Positions 1 to 7,019 of a stretch of DNA of 9,077 nt are shown piece by piece. The notes under the pieces were generated by a model. That model was not told the origin of the DNA. It saw nothing but the letters and a program-made list of their open reading frames with translations, and made no database searches. Made by a program: the position numbers and the translations under genes. Where the stretch lies: the NCBI GenBank assembly GCA_910588655.1, contig CAJUPJ010000070.1:1-9077 (forward strand). The letters are read 5' to 3'. How positions within the stretch are numbered: the stretch's first letter is position 1; every line of letters starts with the position of its first letter. The DNA comes from an uncultured Lachnospiraceae bacterium. Its GTDB lineage: Bacteria > Bacillota > Clostridia > Lachnospirales > Lachnospiraceae.

Positions 1-102
1 TTCAGTTGTCAATACACAAATCTTAACCAGCTCTTATGAATCCGAGAGGCTATAACAAAACACCCGTTAAACCTTAAAGACCGCTTGACAGGGCTGTGCC
101 TG
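1..102. other. Left-edge intergenic DNA downstream of the binding-protein gene
   Basis: This is the region after the stop codon of the minus-strand solute-binding protein. Apart from the hairpin at 86-105 I see no reading frame with a ribosome binding site on either strand. In most loci of this type two permease genes follow the binding protein in the same direction. If so here, they begin to the left of position 1. That is inference from the family, not something the sequence shows. Confidence 0.5.
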
Positions 103-105
103 TCA
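86..105 (-). promoter_or_regulatory. Stem-loop overlapping the stop codon of the binding-protein gene
   Basis: TGACAGG (86-92) and CCTGTCA (99-105) form a perfect 7-bp stem with a 6-nt loop, and the right arm contains the TGA stop codon (103-105 read on the minus strand). No T-run follows on the minus strand, so it is a weak candidate for a simple terminator. A hairpin just after a binding-protein gene is often a 3' stabiliser or partial terminator that keeps binding-protein mRNA in excess over permease mRNA. That role is inferred here. Confidence 0.45.
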
Positions 106-1488
106 GCCTGTTATCTCTACACTGTAAGACTCCTGTGCGCTAGTCCACTTATCATTCCATTCTTTCATAAGTTCATCAAGCGTTTTCTTGCCATAAAGCG
201 CTGCTTCAAGCACTTCAACTACTGGATAGTCGCCACTAAGCACTTCTGCTGTATTGCGGATATCATCATATAAACTCTCTTCACCCTCAGCTGGTGCATT
301 GTCAGAAAGAAGTTCAACACCTTCAAATTCTGAAAGGGAATCTGGAAGGTCTTTGCCTTTAAGTGCTGGTATGCTGCCTTCATCATCATAAATAGTTGAT
401 TCTTCTATAAGCCATTTAATATATAACATTGATGCAATCTGGTTATCAGCGCTTGCTTTGTTATTTACTGCAAATGCGTACTGCCCGCTTGATGATGCTG
501 CCCTTTTGCCGCCTACAGTAATAGGGAATGGCATATACCCGATATCTTCCGGATGGCTGCCAGCTTCCTTAAACTGGTTTACACACCATGAACCAAGCAC
601 CATTGTTGCAATCTCACCATTATTAATCATGCCCTTTGAAGCTTCCCAGTCACTTGAAGCCGGGTCTTCCTCAACAAGCTTCTGTTTAACTGCTTCATAT
701 AATGTATAGAATACAGCATATGGGCCGCTGTTCTCTTCATTCTTTTTAAACGGCTCTTTCTGGTGGAGAAGCTTGTTGTTCTTATAATCAGGGTCACCAT
801 TTGAAGCTATTCCTACATAATCATTCCATGCACTCATTGTCCACCCTGCTGAAAAGTTTGTGTAAAGAGGGATTGCCTTTGTCTTATCATTAATAAGTTT
901 AAGGTCATCAATAAATTCATCTGGCGTCGTTGGAAGTTTTACATTGCCTTCATCATCTGTAATCCCTGCTTCCTTCCAGATTTTTTTATTATATGCAATG
1001 CCGCCAGCAGTACCGCCGTTTGGTATTCCATAAACCTTGCCATCATAAGTCTTCTCAGTAACAAAGTTATAAACATTGTTTAATACTGAATGGTCACCTA
1101 ACGGGATAAAGTAGTTACTGAATTCGCTTTTTTCAACACTGTTAGGGATAAAACAGATGTCACCCCAGTCACCATTGGTTAAGCGGAGTGTTACAGATTC
1201 AGCATAATCTGTTATACCTTCATATGTAACCTTGATATCTGGATAAATCTTCATAAACTCTTCTGCATATCCCTTATAAACAGTATCCACAATGTCTGTC
1301 CTGTCGGTAAGGATTGTAATATCAGCCTTAATGTCCTTATAATCCTCCCCGGCCTTAATCTGGTTAATAGCCGGGACTTCCTTGTTGCTGCTGTCTGCGA
1401 TGTCCTTGCCGCTGTCACTTCCACATCCTGTCATGGTAAATACCATTGATGCTGCAAGTCCTAAGCTAAGAATTTTTTTACTTTTCAT
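103..1488 (-). CDS. Sugar ABC transporter substrate-binding lipoprotein
   Basis: A 461-aa extracytoplasmic solute-binding protein of the family 1 (MalE/RafE-like) carbohydrate type. Residues 1-21 form a lipoprotein signal peptide: basic MKSKK, a hydrophobic stretch, then lipobox MTGC with the acylated cysteine at 22, so the mature protein is anchored to the outer face of the membrane. A low-complexity linker (about 23-45) precedes the binding fold. The ATG is supported by AAGGAGG seven bases upstream. Its length is normal for the family. A strong terminator (1771-1826) separates it from the regulator, and it has its own promoter at 1557-1585. Its position beside a GH36 alpha-galactosidase suggests raffinose, stachyose or melibiose as ligand; the sequence alone does not prove specificity. 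The permease partners are not in the window. Confidence 0.93.
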   Translation of the reverse strand: MKSKKILSLGLAASMVFTMTGCGSDSGKDIADSSNKEVPAINQIKAGEDYKDIKADITILTDRTDIVDTVYKGYAEEFMKIYPDIKVTYEGITDYAESVTLRLTNGDWGDICFIPNSVEKSEFSNYFIPLGDHSVLNNVYNFVTEKTYDGKVYGIPNGGTAGGIAYNKKIWKEAGITDDEGNVKLPTTPDEFIDDLKLINDKTKAIPLYTNFSAGWTMSAWNDYVGIASNGDPDYKNNKLLHQKEPFKKNEENSGPYAVFYTLYEAVKQKLVEEDPASSDWEASKGMINNGEIATMVLGSWCVNQFKEAGSHPEDIGYMPFPITVGGKRAASSSGQYAFAVNNKASADNQIASMLYIKWLIEESTIYDDEGSIPALKGKDLPDSLSEFEGVELLSDNAPAEGEESLYDDIRNTAEVLSGDYPVVEVLEAALYGKKTLDELMKEWNDKWTSAQESYSVEITG

Positions 1489-1531
1489 AACTTTTCCTCC
1501 TTTTAATACTCTTAAATAATTTTTTAATATT

Positions 1532-1749
1532 TTTTAGCATTTTTTAAGCTAATTTAATTCTACAACATTAATTAAAATTTTTCAATAATTATTTTTTATT
1601 ATTCCACATTTTTGTATATTATCATAATAACCAGCCAGGATTTTTAGCTATTTTTAACAAAACTTATGTTTGTATTTTACTTATATTTTAGCTATTTACA
1701 ATTCTTTTCTACTTAATTTTAGTTAAAAATATAACTTAATATTTTAGCT
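1532..1749 (-). promoter_or_regulatory. Cluster of AGCTAAAA operator-like motifs upstream of the binding-protein gene
   Basis: On the minus strand AGCTAAAA occurs exactly at 1642-1649, 1686-1693 and 1742-1749. Near matches are at 1717-1724 (AACTAAAA), 1532-1539 (TGCTAAAA) and 1543-1550 (AGCTTAAA). The copy at 1742-1749 sits in the 10-bp palindrome TTTAGCTAAA. Two more exact copies flank the mutase promoter. The LacI-family regulator encoded between the two sites is the natural candidate binder. Against this, LacI-family operators usually have a central CG, whereas these have a central GC; another regulator is possible. The downstream variants overlap the expected transcription start. The three exact copies lie further upstream, with no good promoter of their own visible. 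Confidence 0.5.
1557..1585 (-). promoter_or_regulatory. Promoter of the substrate-binding protein gene
   Basis: On the minus strand TTGAAA (-35, 1580-1585) is followed after exactly 17 bp by TAGAAT (-10, 1557-1562), a good sigma-A-type promoter about 70 bp upstream of the start codon. Variant copies of the AGCTAAAA motif lie immediately downstream (1532-1550), where the transcription start should be. A repressor bound there would block initiation. The surroundings are very AT-rich, so the assignment rests on the spacing and both box matches. Confidence 0.6.
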
Positions 1750-1770
1750 AAATACTGGCAGGCATTGCGT

Positions 1771-1826
1771 AAAGGCACAAAAAAAGCCAGGTGGTTTTTA
1801 CATCACCTGGCTTTTTTTGTGCCTTT
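1771..1826. terminator. Strong bidirectional rho-independent terminator
   Basis: Positions 1771-1793 and 1804-1826 are a perfect 23-bp inverted repeat around a 10-nt loop. The core is a GC-rich 8-bp stem (GCCAGGTG/CACCTGGC) flanked by seven A on one side and seven T on the other, so a terminator with a U-tract is produced in both directions. On the minus strand it lies 24 bp after the regulator's stop codon and ends the mutase/galactosidase/regulator transcription unit. The binding-protein gene therefore needs its own promoter, and one is visible at 1557-1585. Confidence 0.93.
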
Positions 1827-1849
1827 ATTACTGATAAGGTTTAAATATA

Positions 1850-2905
1850 TTATATAAATGGCACTTCTGGCCCTGTCCTTTTTACACTTCCACGTTCAAT
1901 AATCCTTCCTGGCATTACAAACATCCCTGTTGTATAACTGGCGTTATCCAGTTTATGCAGTATTATATGCATAGCCCTCCTTGCCATTTCTTTTATATTT
2001 ATCTCATATGTAGTAAGCCCTTTGCTTTCAAGTTTCTCTGACACGTAAATATCTATCCTGTTTACATAATTATCAAAACCTGCTACTGATATATCATCCG
2101 GGACACTGTAGCCTGCTTCATCCAGCTTACGTGCAAGTACATATGCAGAGATATCACAGTTGCAGAAAAATGCAGATGGCATTTCCTCTGGCAGCACAAA
2201 CTTGTTTTTTACATCTACCTTGCCATATTCGCGGTCCCTGTCATCTATAATCCAGTCTTCCCTTATTTCCATGCCATGTTCCATCATTGAACGTATATAT
2301 CCAAGGAAACGTTCATCAATACTTGTAGTTGCCAGCCTTGTCCCTACAAAACCTATACTGCTATGGCCCATTTCAAACAGGTAATTGGTCATATGGTAGC
2401 TGCCCATCATATTATTAGAAACAACTGAGTCACATGAATCAGCAGTACCTGGTGTGTCAAGGTATAAAAAAGGTATCTGTATATTCCTTGCAAGAAAGCG
2501 TGAATATGCTGTTTTAAATGCACCTACAATAATAACACCGTCTACTTTCTTTTCTGACAGGATTTTAGGGAATACATTTTCTTTTTCATCATTGTGTTTT
2601 ACTGTTTCTATAATCATAAAGCAGTCACTTGCAATAGCCCTCTGTGACATTTCCTGGTAAAGCTTCCAGTAAAAACTTTCACCCTCTGCCAGATACCTCT
2701 CAGCAACAATTACACCTATATTATAACTTCTTTTTGTATCTTCTTCTTTTGCTTTTTTCAGGTATCCAAGTTCATCAGCAAGTTTTATAATCTTCTGCCG
2801 CATCTCTTCACTGACTCCCTTTTGCCCTGAAAGTGCCTTGGAAACTGTTACTGCACTAACATCCAGACGCTTTCCTATATCTGATAACCTTACTGTTTTA
2901 GCCAT
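1850..2905 (-). CDS. LacI-family transcriptional regulator
   Basis: A 351-aa cytoplasmic repressor of the LacI/GalR family, full length. Residues 5-26 form the helix-turn-helix (VRLSDIGKRLDVSAVTVSKAL), and about 45-60 the hinge region (LADELGYLKKA). From about 62 a periplasmic-binding-protein-like effector domain follows, beginning YNIGVIVAERYL and including the typical GFVG, DERFLGY and SVAGFDN motifs. The first two recognition-helix positions, after VS, are A and V. The ATG is supported by GAGGTG five bases upstream. It has its own promoter (2942-2970) between it and the alpha-galactosidase gene and is followed by a strong terminator. By position it most likely senses an alpha-galactoside or a derived sugar and represses the mutase, galactosidase and transporter genes. 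The ligand and operators are inferred. Confidence 0.93.
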   Translation of the reverse strand: MAKTVRLSDIGKRLDVSAVTVSKALSGQKGVSEEMRQKIIKLADELGYLKKAKEEDTKRSYNIGVIVAERYLAEGESFYWKLYQEMSQRAIASDCFMIIETVKHNDEKENVFPKILSEKKVDGVIIVGAFKTAYSRFLARNIQIPFLYLDTPGTADSCDSVVSNNMMGSYHMTNYLFEMGHSSIGFVGTRLATTSIDERFLGYIRSMMEHGMEIREDWIIDDRDREYGKVDVKNKFVLPEEMPSAFFCNCDISAYVLARKLDEAGYSVPDDISVAGFDNYVNRIDIYVSEKLESKGLTTYEINIKEMARRAMHIILHKLDNASYTTGMFVMPGRIIERGSVKRTGPEVPFI

Positions 2906-2941
2906 CTTGCACCTCTTTCTTATATCTGCCTCTACAAATTT

Positions 2942-2970
2942 ATTTTATTTCCAGTACAGGCATTTGTCAA
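2942..2970 (-). promoter_or_regulatory. Promoter of the LacI-family regulator gene
   Basis: On the minus strand a consensus TTGACA (2965-2970) and TAAAAT (2942-2947) are separated by exactly 17 bp. The -35 box begins 8 bp after the alpha-galactosidase stop codon, and the -10 box lies about 36 bp before the regulator start. No AGCTAAAA motif is present here, unlike at the mutase and binding-protein promoters, so the regulator may be expressed constitutively, in addition to any read-through from the upstream genes. Confidence 0.75.
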
Positions 2971-2978
2971 GCAGGCAC

Positions 2979-5162
2979 TTAAGCAGTAGTACAGGTACTG
3001 TTTATCTCTATTACTACAGACTGGAAATCCCCTCTTAACGGCTTCAGGATATAGCCTGCATTCATAAGGGTGCTTCCAAGGTATTCTGCCCCGTCCACAA
3101 TATATTTCCTGCCAGGGCACAGTCCATATAATTTAAGCTTTTTAGTTAATACATTGGAGTCTGTTACAACCTGTACATATACAAGTATGGCTTTGTTTTG
3201 GTCTTTTGACACAACCATATAGCTGTCATACCTGTTGTTTTCACTAAATGATGCAATCCTGTAATAGTCGCCTGTCTGTATAAGGTGTCTGTACTTTTTA
3301 TATTTTTCAATCTGTGCTGGTATCATTGCCCTTTCTTCTTCAGAAATACGTGTTACATCAAGCTCATAGCCAAATGTCCCTGCCAGTGCAATATCTGCAC
3401 GTGTACTGAATGGTGTTACCCTGCCATTTACATGGTTAGGGCTGTCTGCCACATGTGTGCCTGTAGTGGAAAGCGGGTAAACCAGGTGTGTGCCTTCCTG
3501 TACCATCAGCCTTTCCACTGGGTCTGCATTGTCAGAACACCATATCTGTGGGCTGTAATATAACATTCCTGCATCAAACCTTGCACCACCTGATGAACAG
3601 TTTTCAAGCAGCAGGTGTGGGAAATCAGTTACCAGCCTTTCCTGCAGCCTGTAAAGTGCCAGCACATGGCGGTGCATAACTTCACCCTGCCTGTCTGGCG
3701 GAAGTGAAAGGCTTGCTGCTTCTGCTATTGGCCTGTTCATGTCCCATTTGACGTATTCAATATTTGCTGATTTAAGTATTTCATACAGCCTGCCATATAT
3801 ATAATCCACAACATCAGGATTACTAAAGTCAAGCACATACTGTGTCCTGCAGAGCCCTGCTTCTCTTCCGTCAAGTGCAAGTATCCAGTCCGGGTGCTCC
3901 CTGAATAAATCTGAATCAGGTGAAACCATTTCAGGCTCAAACCATATCCCGAATTTCATGCCAAGCGCATTTATCCTGTCTGCAAGGTCTTTAAGTCCGC
4001 CTTTGATTTTTTCCCTGTTGGCATACCAGTCGCCAAGGCTGCTGTTATCTGAATTCCTGTGCCCGAACCACCCGTCATCCATAACAAGCATTTCTATTCC
4101 AAGCCCTGAAGCTTCTTCTGCAATCTGGACAAGCTTGTCATCATCAAAATCAAAGTATGTTGCTTCCCAGTTATTAACAAGTACAGGACGTTCTGCCACA
4201 ACCCATTCTGGCGGCAGTATATACTGCCGGAAAAAGTCATGGAAATTCCTTGTCATGCTGTTAATGCCTTCACAGGCATATTGTATTATAACTTCTGGCG
4301 CTTCAAATTCCTCACCGCTTCCAAGCTTCCAGCAGAAACGTTCCGGGTTAATGCCAATATATACCCTGGTTCTGTCAAACTGGTCTTTCTGCACCTTTAC
4401 AGTAAAATTCCCGGAATAAACCAGGTTCATTGCATATACACTTCCTGTCTCCCTGTTACAATTTTCTGAAAGCAGCGCAATAAACGGATGTTCCTGGTGT
4501 CCGGGCTCTCCCCTGGATGATTCAGTAATATAACTTCCATAACTGATTTTGCTTCTCTGGATATGGCGTTCCCTTGCCCATGCACCATGAAGTGACAGTA
4601 TGTCACTAACCTCTGTTTCAAGGTTTAAACATGCAGACAGCACTTTTGTAATGTAAAAACTTGTATCTGAGATATTAACTATTTTTACACTGCGTGTAAT
4701 TATATCACATTCTTCATAAACAGAATAAGAAAGTACAGCCTCTGCACCTAAAGCTTCATCTGATAATACTATATCAAGCGACATAGTGTTTCCGCCCCTT
4801 GCAGAAGGCATACCTTTAAGCCCCTTTTTGCCTGCATATATATTGTGTGACTTTACTTTAAGTTCAAGCCCTTCCTGCCCTTTGCTGTCCTTTATGCTGA
4901 TACAGCCCCCGTGCGAATCACCTGTGCCCTCAAATGGGTATTCCATAGGAAACCTGTCCATAAAGCTTATTTTCTCACCTGGCATTTTTGAAGGGGTAAA
5001 CGGATGTTCATCTGTGCGCATTGCATATACAAGGTCTGTTGTATCTACTTTTTTGCCATAATAAATATTGCCTAGATACCCCTCTTCTGTAACTCCCATT
5101 ACATAACTTGTATTAGCTGTGTCAAGCTTAAAAACCTTCCTGCTTTTATCATAAATAACCAT
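2979..5162 (-). CDS. agaA: Alpha-galactosidase, glycoside hydrolase family 36
   Basis: A 727-aa enzyme that hydrolyses terminal alpha-1,6-linked galactose from melibiose, raffinose, stachyose and galactomannan oligosaccharides. No signal peptide is seen, so it acts in the cytoplasm on imported sugars. An N-terminal beta-sandwich (about 1-320) precedes the TIM barrel (about 325-640) and a C-terminal beta domain. Family hallmarks are MDDGWFG (361-367), YVKWDMNR with the predicted nucleophile Asp474, the CSSGGARFD loop (522-530), and CSDNADP with the predicted acid/base Asp544. The 70-residue gap between the two aspartates is what I recall for Geobacillus AgaA, and length is close to that enzyme (about 729). 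Its ribosome binding site is fused to the mutase stop codon (TAAGGAGG), 12 bp between genes, implying translational coupling. The symbol follows Firmicutes usage; aga or rafA would serve equally. Confidence 0.96.
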   Translation of the reverse strand: MVIYDKSRKVFKLDTANTSYVMGVTEEGYLGNIYYGKKVDTTDLVYAMRTDEHPFTPSKMPGEKISFMDRFPMEYPFEGTGDSHGGCISIKDSKGQEGLELKVKSHNIYAGKKGLKGMPSARGGNTMSLDIVLSDEALGAEAVLSYSVYEECDIITRSVKIVNISDTSFYITKVLSACLNLETEVSDILSLHGAWARERHIQRSKISYGSYITESSRGEPGHQEHPFIALLSENCNRETGSVYAMNLVYSGNFTVKVQKDQFDRTRVYIGINPERFCWKLGSGEEFEAPEVIIQYACEGINSMTRNFHDFFRQYILPPEWVVAERPVLVNNWEATYFDFDDDKLVQIAEEASGLGIEMLVMDDGWFGHRNSDNSSLGDWYANREKIKGGLKDLADRINALGMKFGIWFEPEMVSPDSDLFREHPDWILALDGREAGLCRTQYVLDFSNPDVVDYIYGRLYEILKSANIEYVKWDMNRPIAEAASLSLPPDRQGEVMHRHVLALYRLQERLVTDFPHLLLENCSSGGARFDAGMLYYSPQIWCSDNADPVERLMVQEGTHLVYPLSTTGTHVADSPNHVNGRVTPFSTRADIALAGTFGYELDVTRISEEERAMIPAQIEKYKKYRHLIQTGDYYRIASFSENNRYDSYMVVSKDQNKAILVYVQVVTDSNVLTKKLKLYGLCPGRKYIVDGAEYLGSTLMNAGYILKPLRGDFQSVVIEINSTCTTA

Positions 5163-5174
5163 TTCCCTGCCTCC

Positions 5175-6887
5175 TTACTGCCTGGCCAGTGCTTCTTCAA
5201 GGCTTTTAAGCTTAATGTCTGCATCTTCTAATGAATTTCCTTTTACACCAAAATAATACTTAATTTTAGGTTCAGTTCCTGACGGGCGCACACAGCACCA
5301 TGCATCACCAGAAAGCTCAAAGTATATTACATCAGACTTTGGAAGCCCTGCCGCGCCTTCGCTGCCGTCTGCTGTCCTTCTTATCCCTTTTAAATAATCA
5401 CGCATTGCAAGCACTTTGTATTCCCCTAACGTTTCAGGCATTGTACTGCGCATTTTTTCCATTATGCCTTTTATCTCTTCTGCACCTTTTTCGCCTTTAA
5501 GCGTAACTGTTGCGAGCCCTTCTTTATAATAGCCGTATTTTTCATATATATCCAACATTGCATCCCACAATGTCTTATCCTGTAATTTATAGAAAGCAGC
5601 CACTTCACATAACAGCATAACAGCAACACATGCATCCTTGTCCCTTGCATAAGTGCCGGCAAGGCATCCATAACTTTCTTCAAGCCCGAATATATAATTA
5701 TAGGAATTTTCTTCTTCAAAAATCTTTATCTGTTCACCAATATATTTAAACCCTGTAAGGACTTCTATAAGTTTTACGCCATATGCCTCCGCTACAGCTT
5801 TTGCCATATCTGTAGTTACAATCGTTTCAACAAGTGCAGGGTTTGCAGGCATTGTCCCGGCAGCAGTACGCTCCCTCAAAATATATTCTGCAATAAGCAT
5901 ACCTGACATATTGCCAGTAAAGCTTATATACCTGCCTGTCTTTGTATCTTTAGCATATACACCAAGCCTGTCAGCGTCCGGGTCAGTTGCAAGAACAATA
6001 TCTGCATCAGTTTTTTGGGCAAGTTCCAGTGCAAGCTCCCACGCTTTCCCATCCTCCGGGTTAGGGTATGCAACTGTGGGAAATGTGCCGTCTGGGGTTT
6101 CCTGCTCTTTAACAATATGTACATTATTAAAACCAAGTTCTTTAAGTACCCTCCTTACAGGAATATTTCCTGTCCCATGCAGGGGTGTATATACAATTTT
6201 TATACTGTCTGCTACCTGTTTTATTATTTCAGGGTGTATGCTCTGCTTTTTAAGCTTCTCCATATATGCATCATCAATTTCACTGCCTATTGTATTATAA
6301 AGCCCGCTGGCTTCTGCTGCATCTTTATCCATAGTCTTTACCTGTTCCCATGAATTTATATCTGATATGCATTTCATAATATTTTTATCATGTGGCGGTG
6401 TAATCTGTGCCCCGTCTTCCCAGTATACTTTATAACCATTGTATTCCCTTGGGTTATGGCTTGCAGTAATAACAATGCCTGCAATACAGCCAAGCTTCCT
6501 TACTGCAAATGAAAGTTCAGGTGTAGGCCTTAACGCTTCAAAGCGGTATGTCTTAATTCCGTTTGCATTAAGGCAGAGCGCTGCCTCCCTCGAAAATTCA
6601 GGTGACATAATCCTTGAATCATATGCTATTGCAACACCTTTTTCCTCACCATGCATGGAAATAATATAATCTGCAAGCCCCTGTGTAGCCTGGCGTACTG
6701 TATATATATTCATGCGGTTAGTGCCAGCACCTATAACACCCCTCAAACCACCAGTCCCAAACTCAAGCTTTTTATAAAACCTGTCCTTTATTTCCTCATT
6801 ATTGCCAGCAAGTCCTATAAGTTCCTTATGTGTACCCTCATCAAAATAACTGTTGCTGCACCAGTCATTGTAAACCTCATTATACAT
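5175..6887 (-). CDS. pgcA: Phosphoglucomutase/phosphomannomutase (alpha-D-phosphohexomutase)
   Basis: A 570-aa cytoplasmic enzyme interconverting hexose-1-phosphate and hexose-6-phosphate. All four family signatures are present in order: catalytic phosphoserine loop TASHNP (141-146, Ser143), metal-binding DPDADR (302-307), sugar-binding GLEESYG (401-407), and phosphate-binding RPSGTEP (534-540). Length and the GTGGLRG motif (44-50) fit the bacterial PgcA-type long mutases. The ATG is preceded by AGGAGG about 11 bases upstream, rather far but unambiguous. It is the first gene of the minus-strand unit, with a consensus promoter at 6926-6954 flanked by operator-like motifs, and is followed after 12 bp by the alpha-galactosidase. 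In this setting it plausibly carries glucose-1-phosphate made from galactose by the Leloir pathway into glycolysis. Substrate preference between glucose and mannose phosphates cannot be read from the sequence. Confidence 0.95.
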   Translation of the reverse strand: MYNEVYNDWCSNSYFDEGTHKELIGLAGNNEEIKDRFYKKLEFGTGGLRGVIGAGTNRMNIYTVRQATQGLADYIISMHGEEKGVAIAYDSRIMSPEFSREAALCLNANGIKTYRFEALRPTPELSFAVRKLGCIAGIVITASHNPREYNGYKVYWEDGAQITPPHDKNIMKCISDINSWEQVKTMDKDAAEASGLYNTIGSEIDDAYMEKLKKQSIHPEIIKQVADSIKIVYTPLHGTGNIPVRRVLKELGFNNVHIVKEQETPDGTFPTVAYPNPEDGKAWELALELAQKTDADIVLATDPDADRLGVYAKDTKTGRYISFTGNMSGMLIAEYILRERTAAGTMPANPALVETIVTTDMAKAVAEAYGVKLIEVLTGFKYIGEQIKIFEEENSYNYIFGLEESYGCLAGTYARDKDACVAVMLLCEVAAFYKLQDKTLWDAMLDIYEKYGYYKEGLATVTLKGEKGAEEIKGIMEKMRSTMPETLGEYKVLAMRDYLKGIRRTADGSEGAAGLPKSDVIYFELSGDAWCCVRPSGTEPKIKYYFGVKGNSLEDADIKLKSLEEALARQ

Positions 6888-6925
6888 AATAGCTGTTTCC
6901 TCCTATACCAGATTTTAATAAATAT

Positions 6926-6964
6926 ATTTTAGCTTAATTTATTCTCATTGTCAACTTTTTAGCT
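6926..6964 (-). promoter_or_regulatory. Promoter of the mutase/alpha-galactosidase unit with two overlapping operator-like motifs
   Basis: On the minus strand a consensus TTGACA (6949-6954) and TAAAAT (6926-6931) are separated by exactly 17 bp, about 40 bp upstream of the mutase start. Two exact AGCTAAAA motifs, each preceded by TTA, lie at 6927-6934, overlapping the -10 box, and at 6957-6964, 2 bp upstream of the -35 box. Their centres are 30 bp apart, about three helical turns, so both would face the same side of the DNA. The layout fits a repressor that blocks RNA polymerase. Confidence 0.72.
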
Positions 6965-7019
6965 TAAATTTAATTAAATTCTATTTTTTTTAAACTGTTC
7001 CAGCCACTAATAACTATAT

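Noticed and set aside
1741..1770. Additional promoter with a -10 box in the AGCTAAAAT motif at 1742-1749
   Set aside because: No acceptable -35 box is found 15-19 bp upstream on the minus strand, unlike at the mutase promoter.
3958..4419. 153-aa plus-strand reading frame
   Set aside because: It lies wholly antisense to the catalytic barrel of the alpha-galactosidase, has no ribosome binding site, and its composition is that of a shadow frame.
5911..6353. Plus-strand frames of 112-129 aa
   Set aside because: They are antisense shadows of the phosphohexomutase; the serine- and cysteine-rich translation and missing ribosome binding sites argue against real genes.
6888..6908. Resemblance of the mutase leader (AGGAAACAGCTAT) to the E. 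coli lacZ ribosome binding region
   Set aside because: It is a short chance match. The flanking native promoter and coding sequence show no sign of vector or E. coli DNA.
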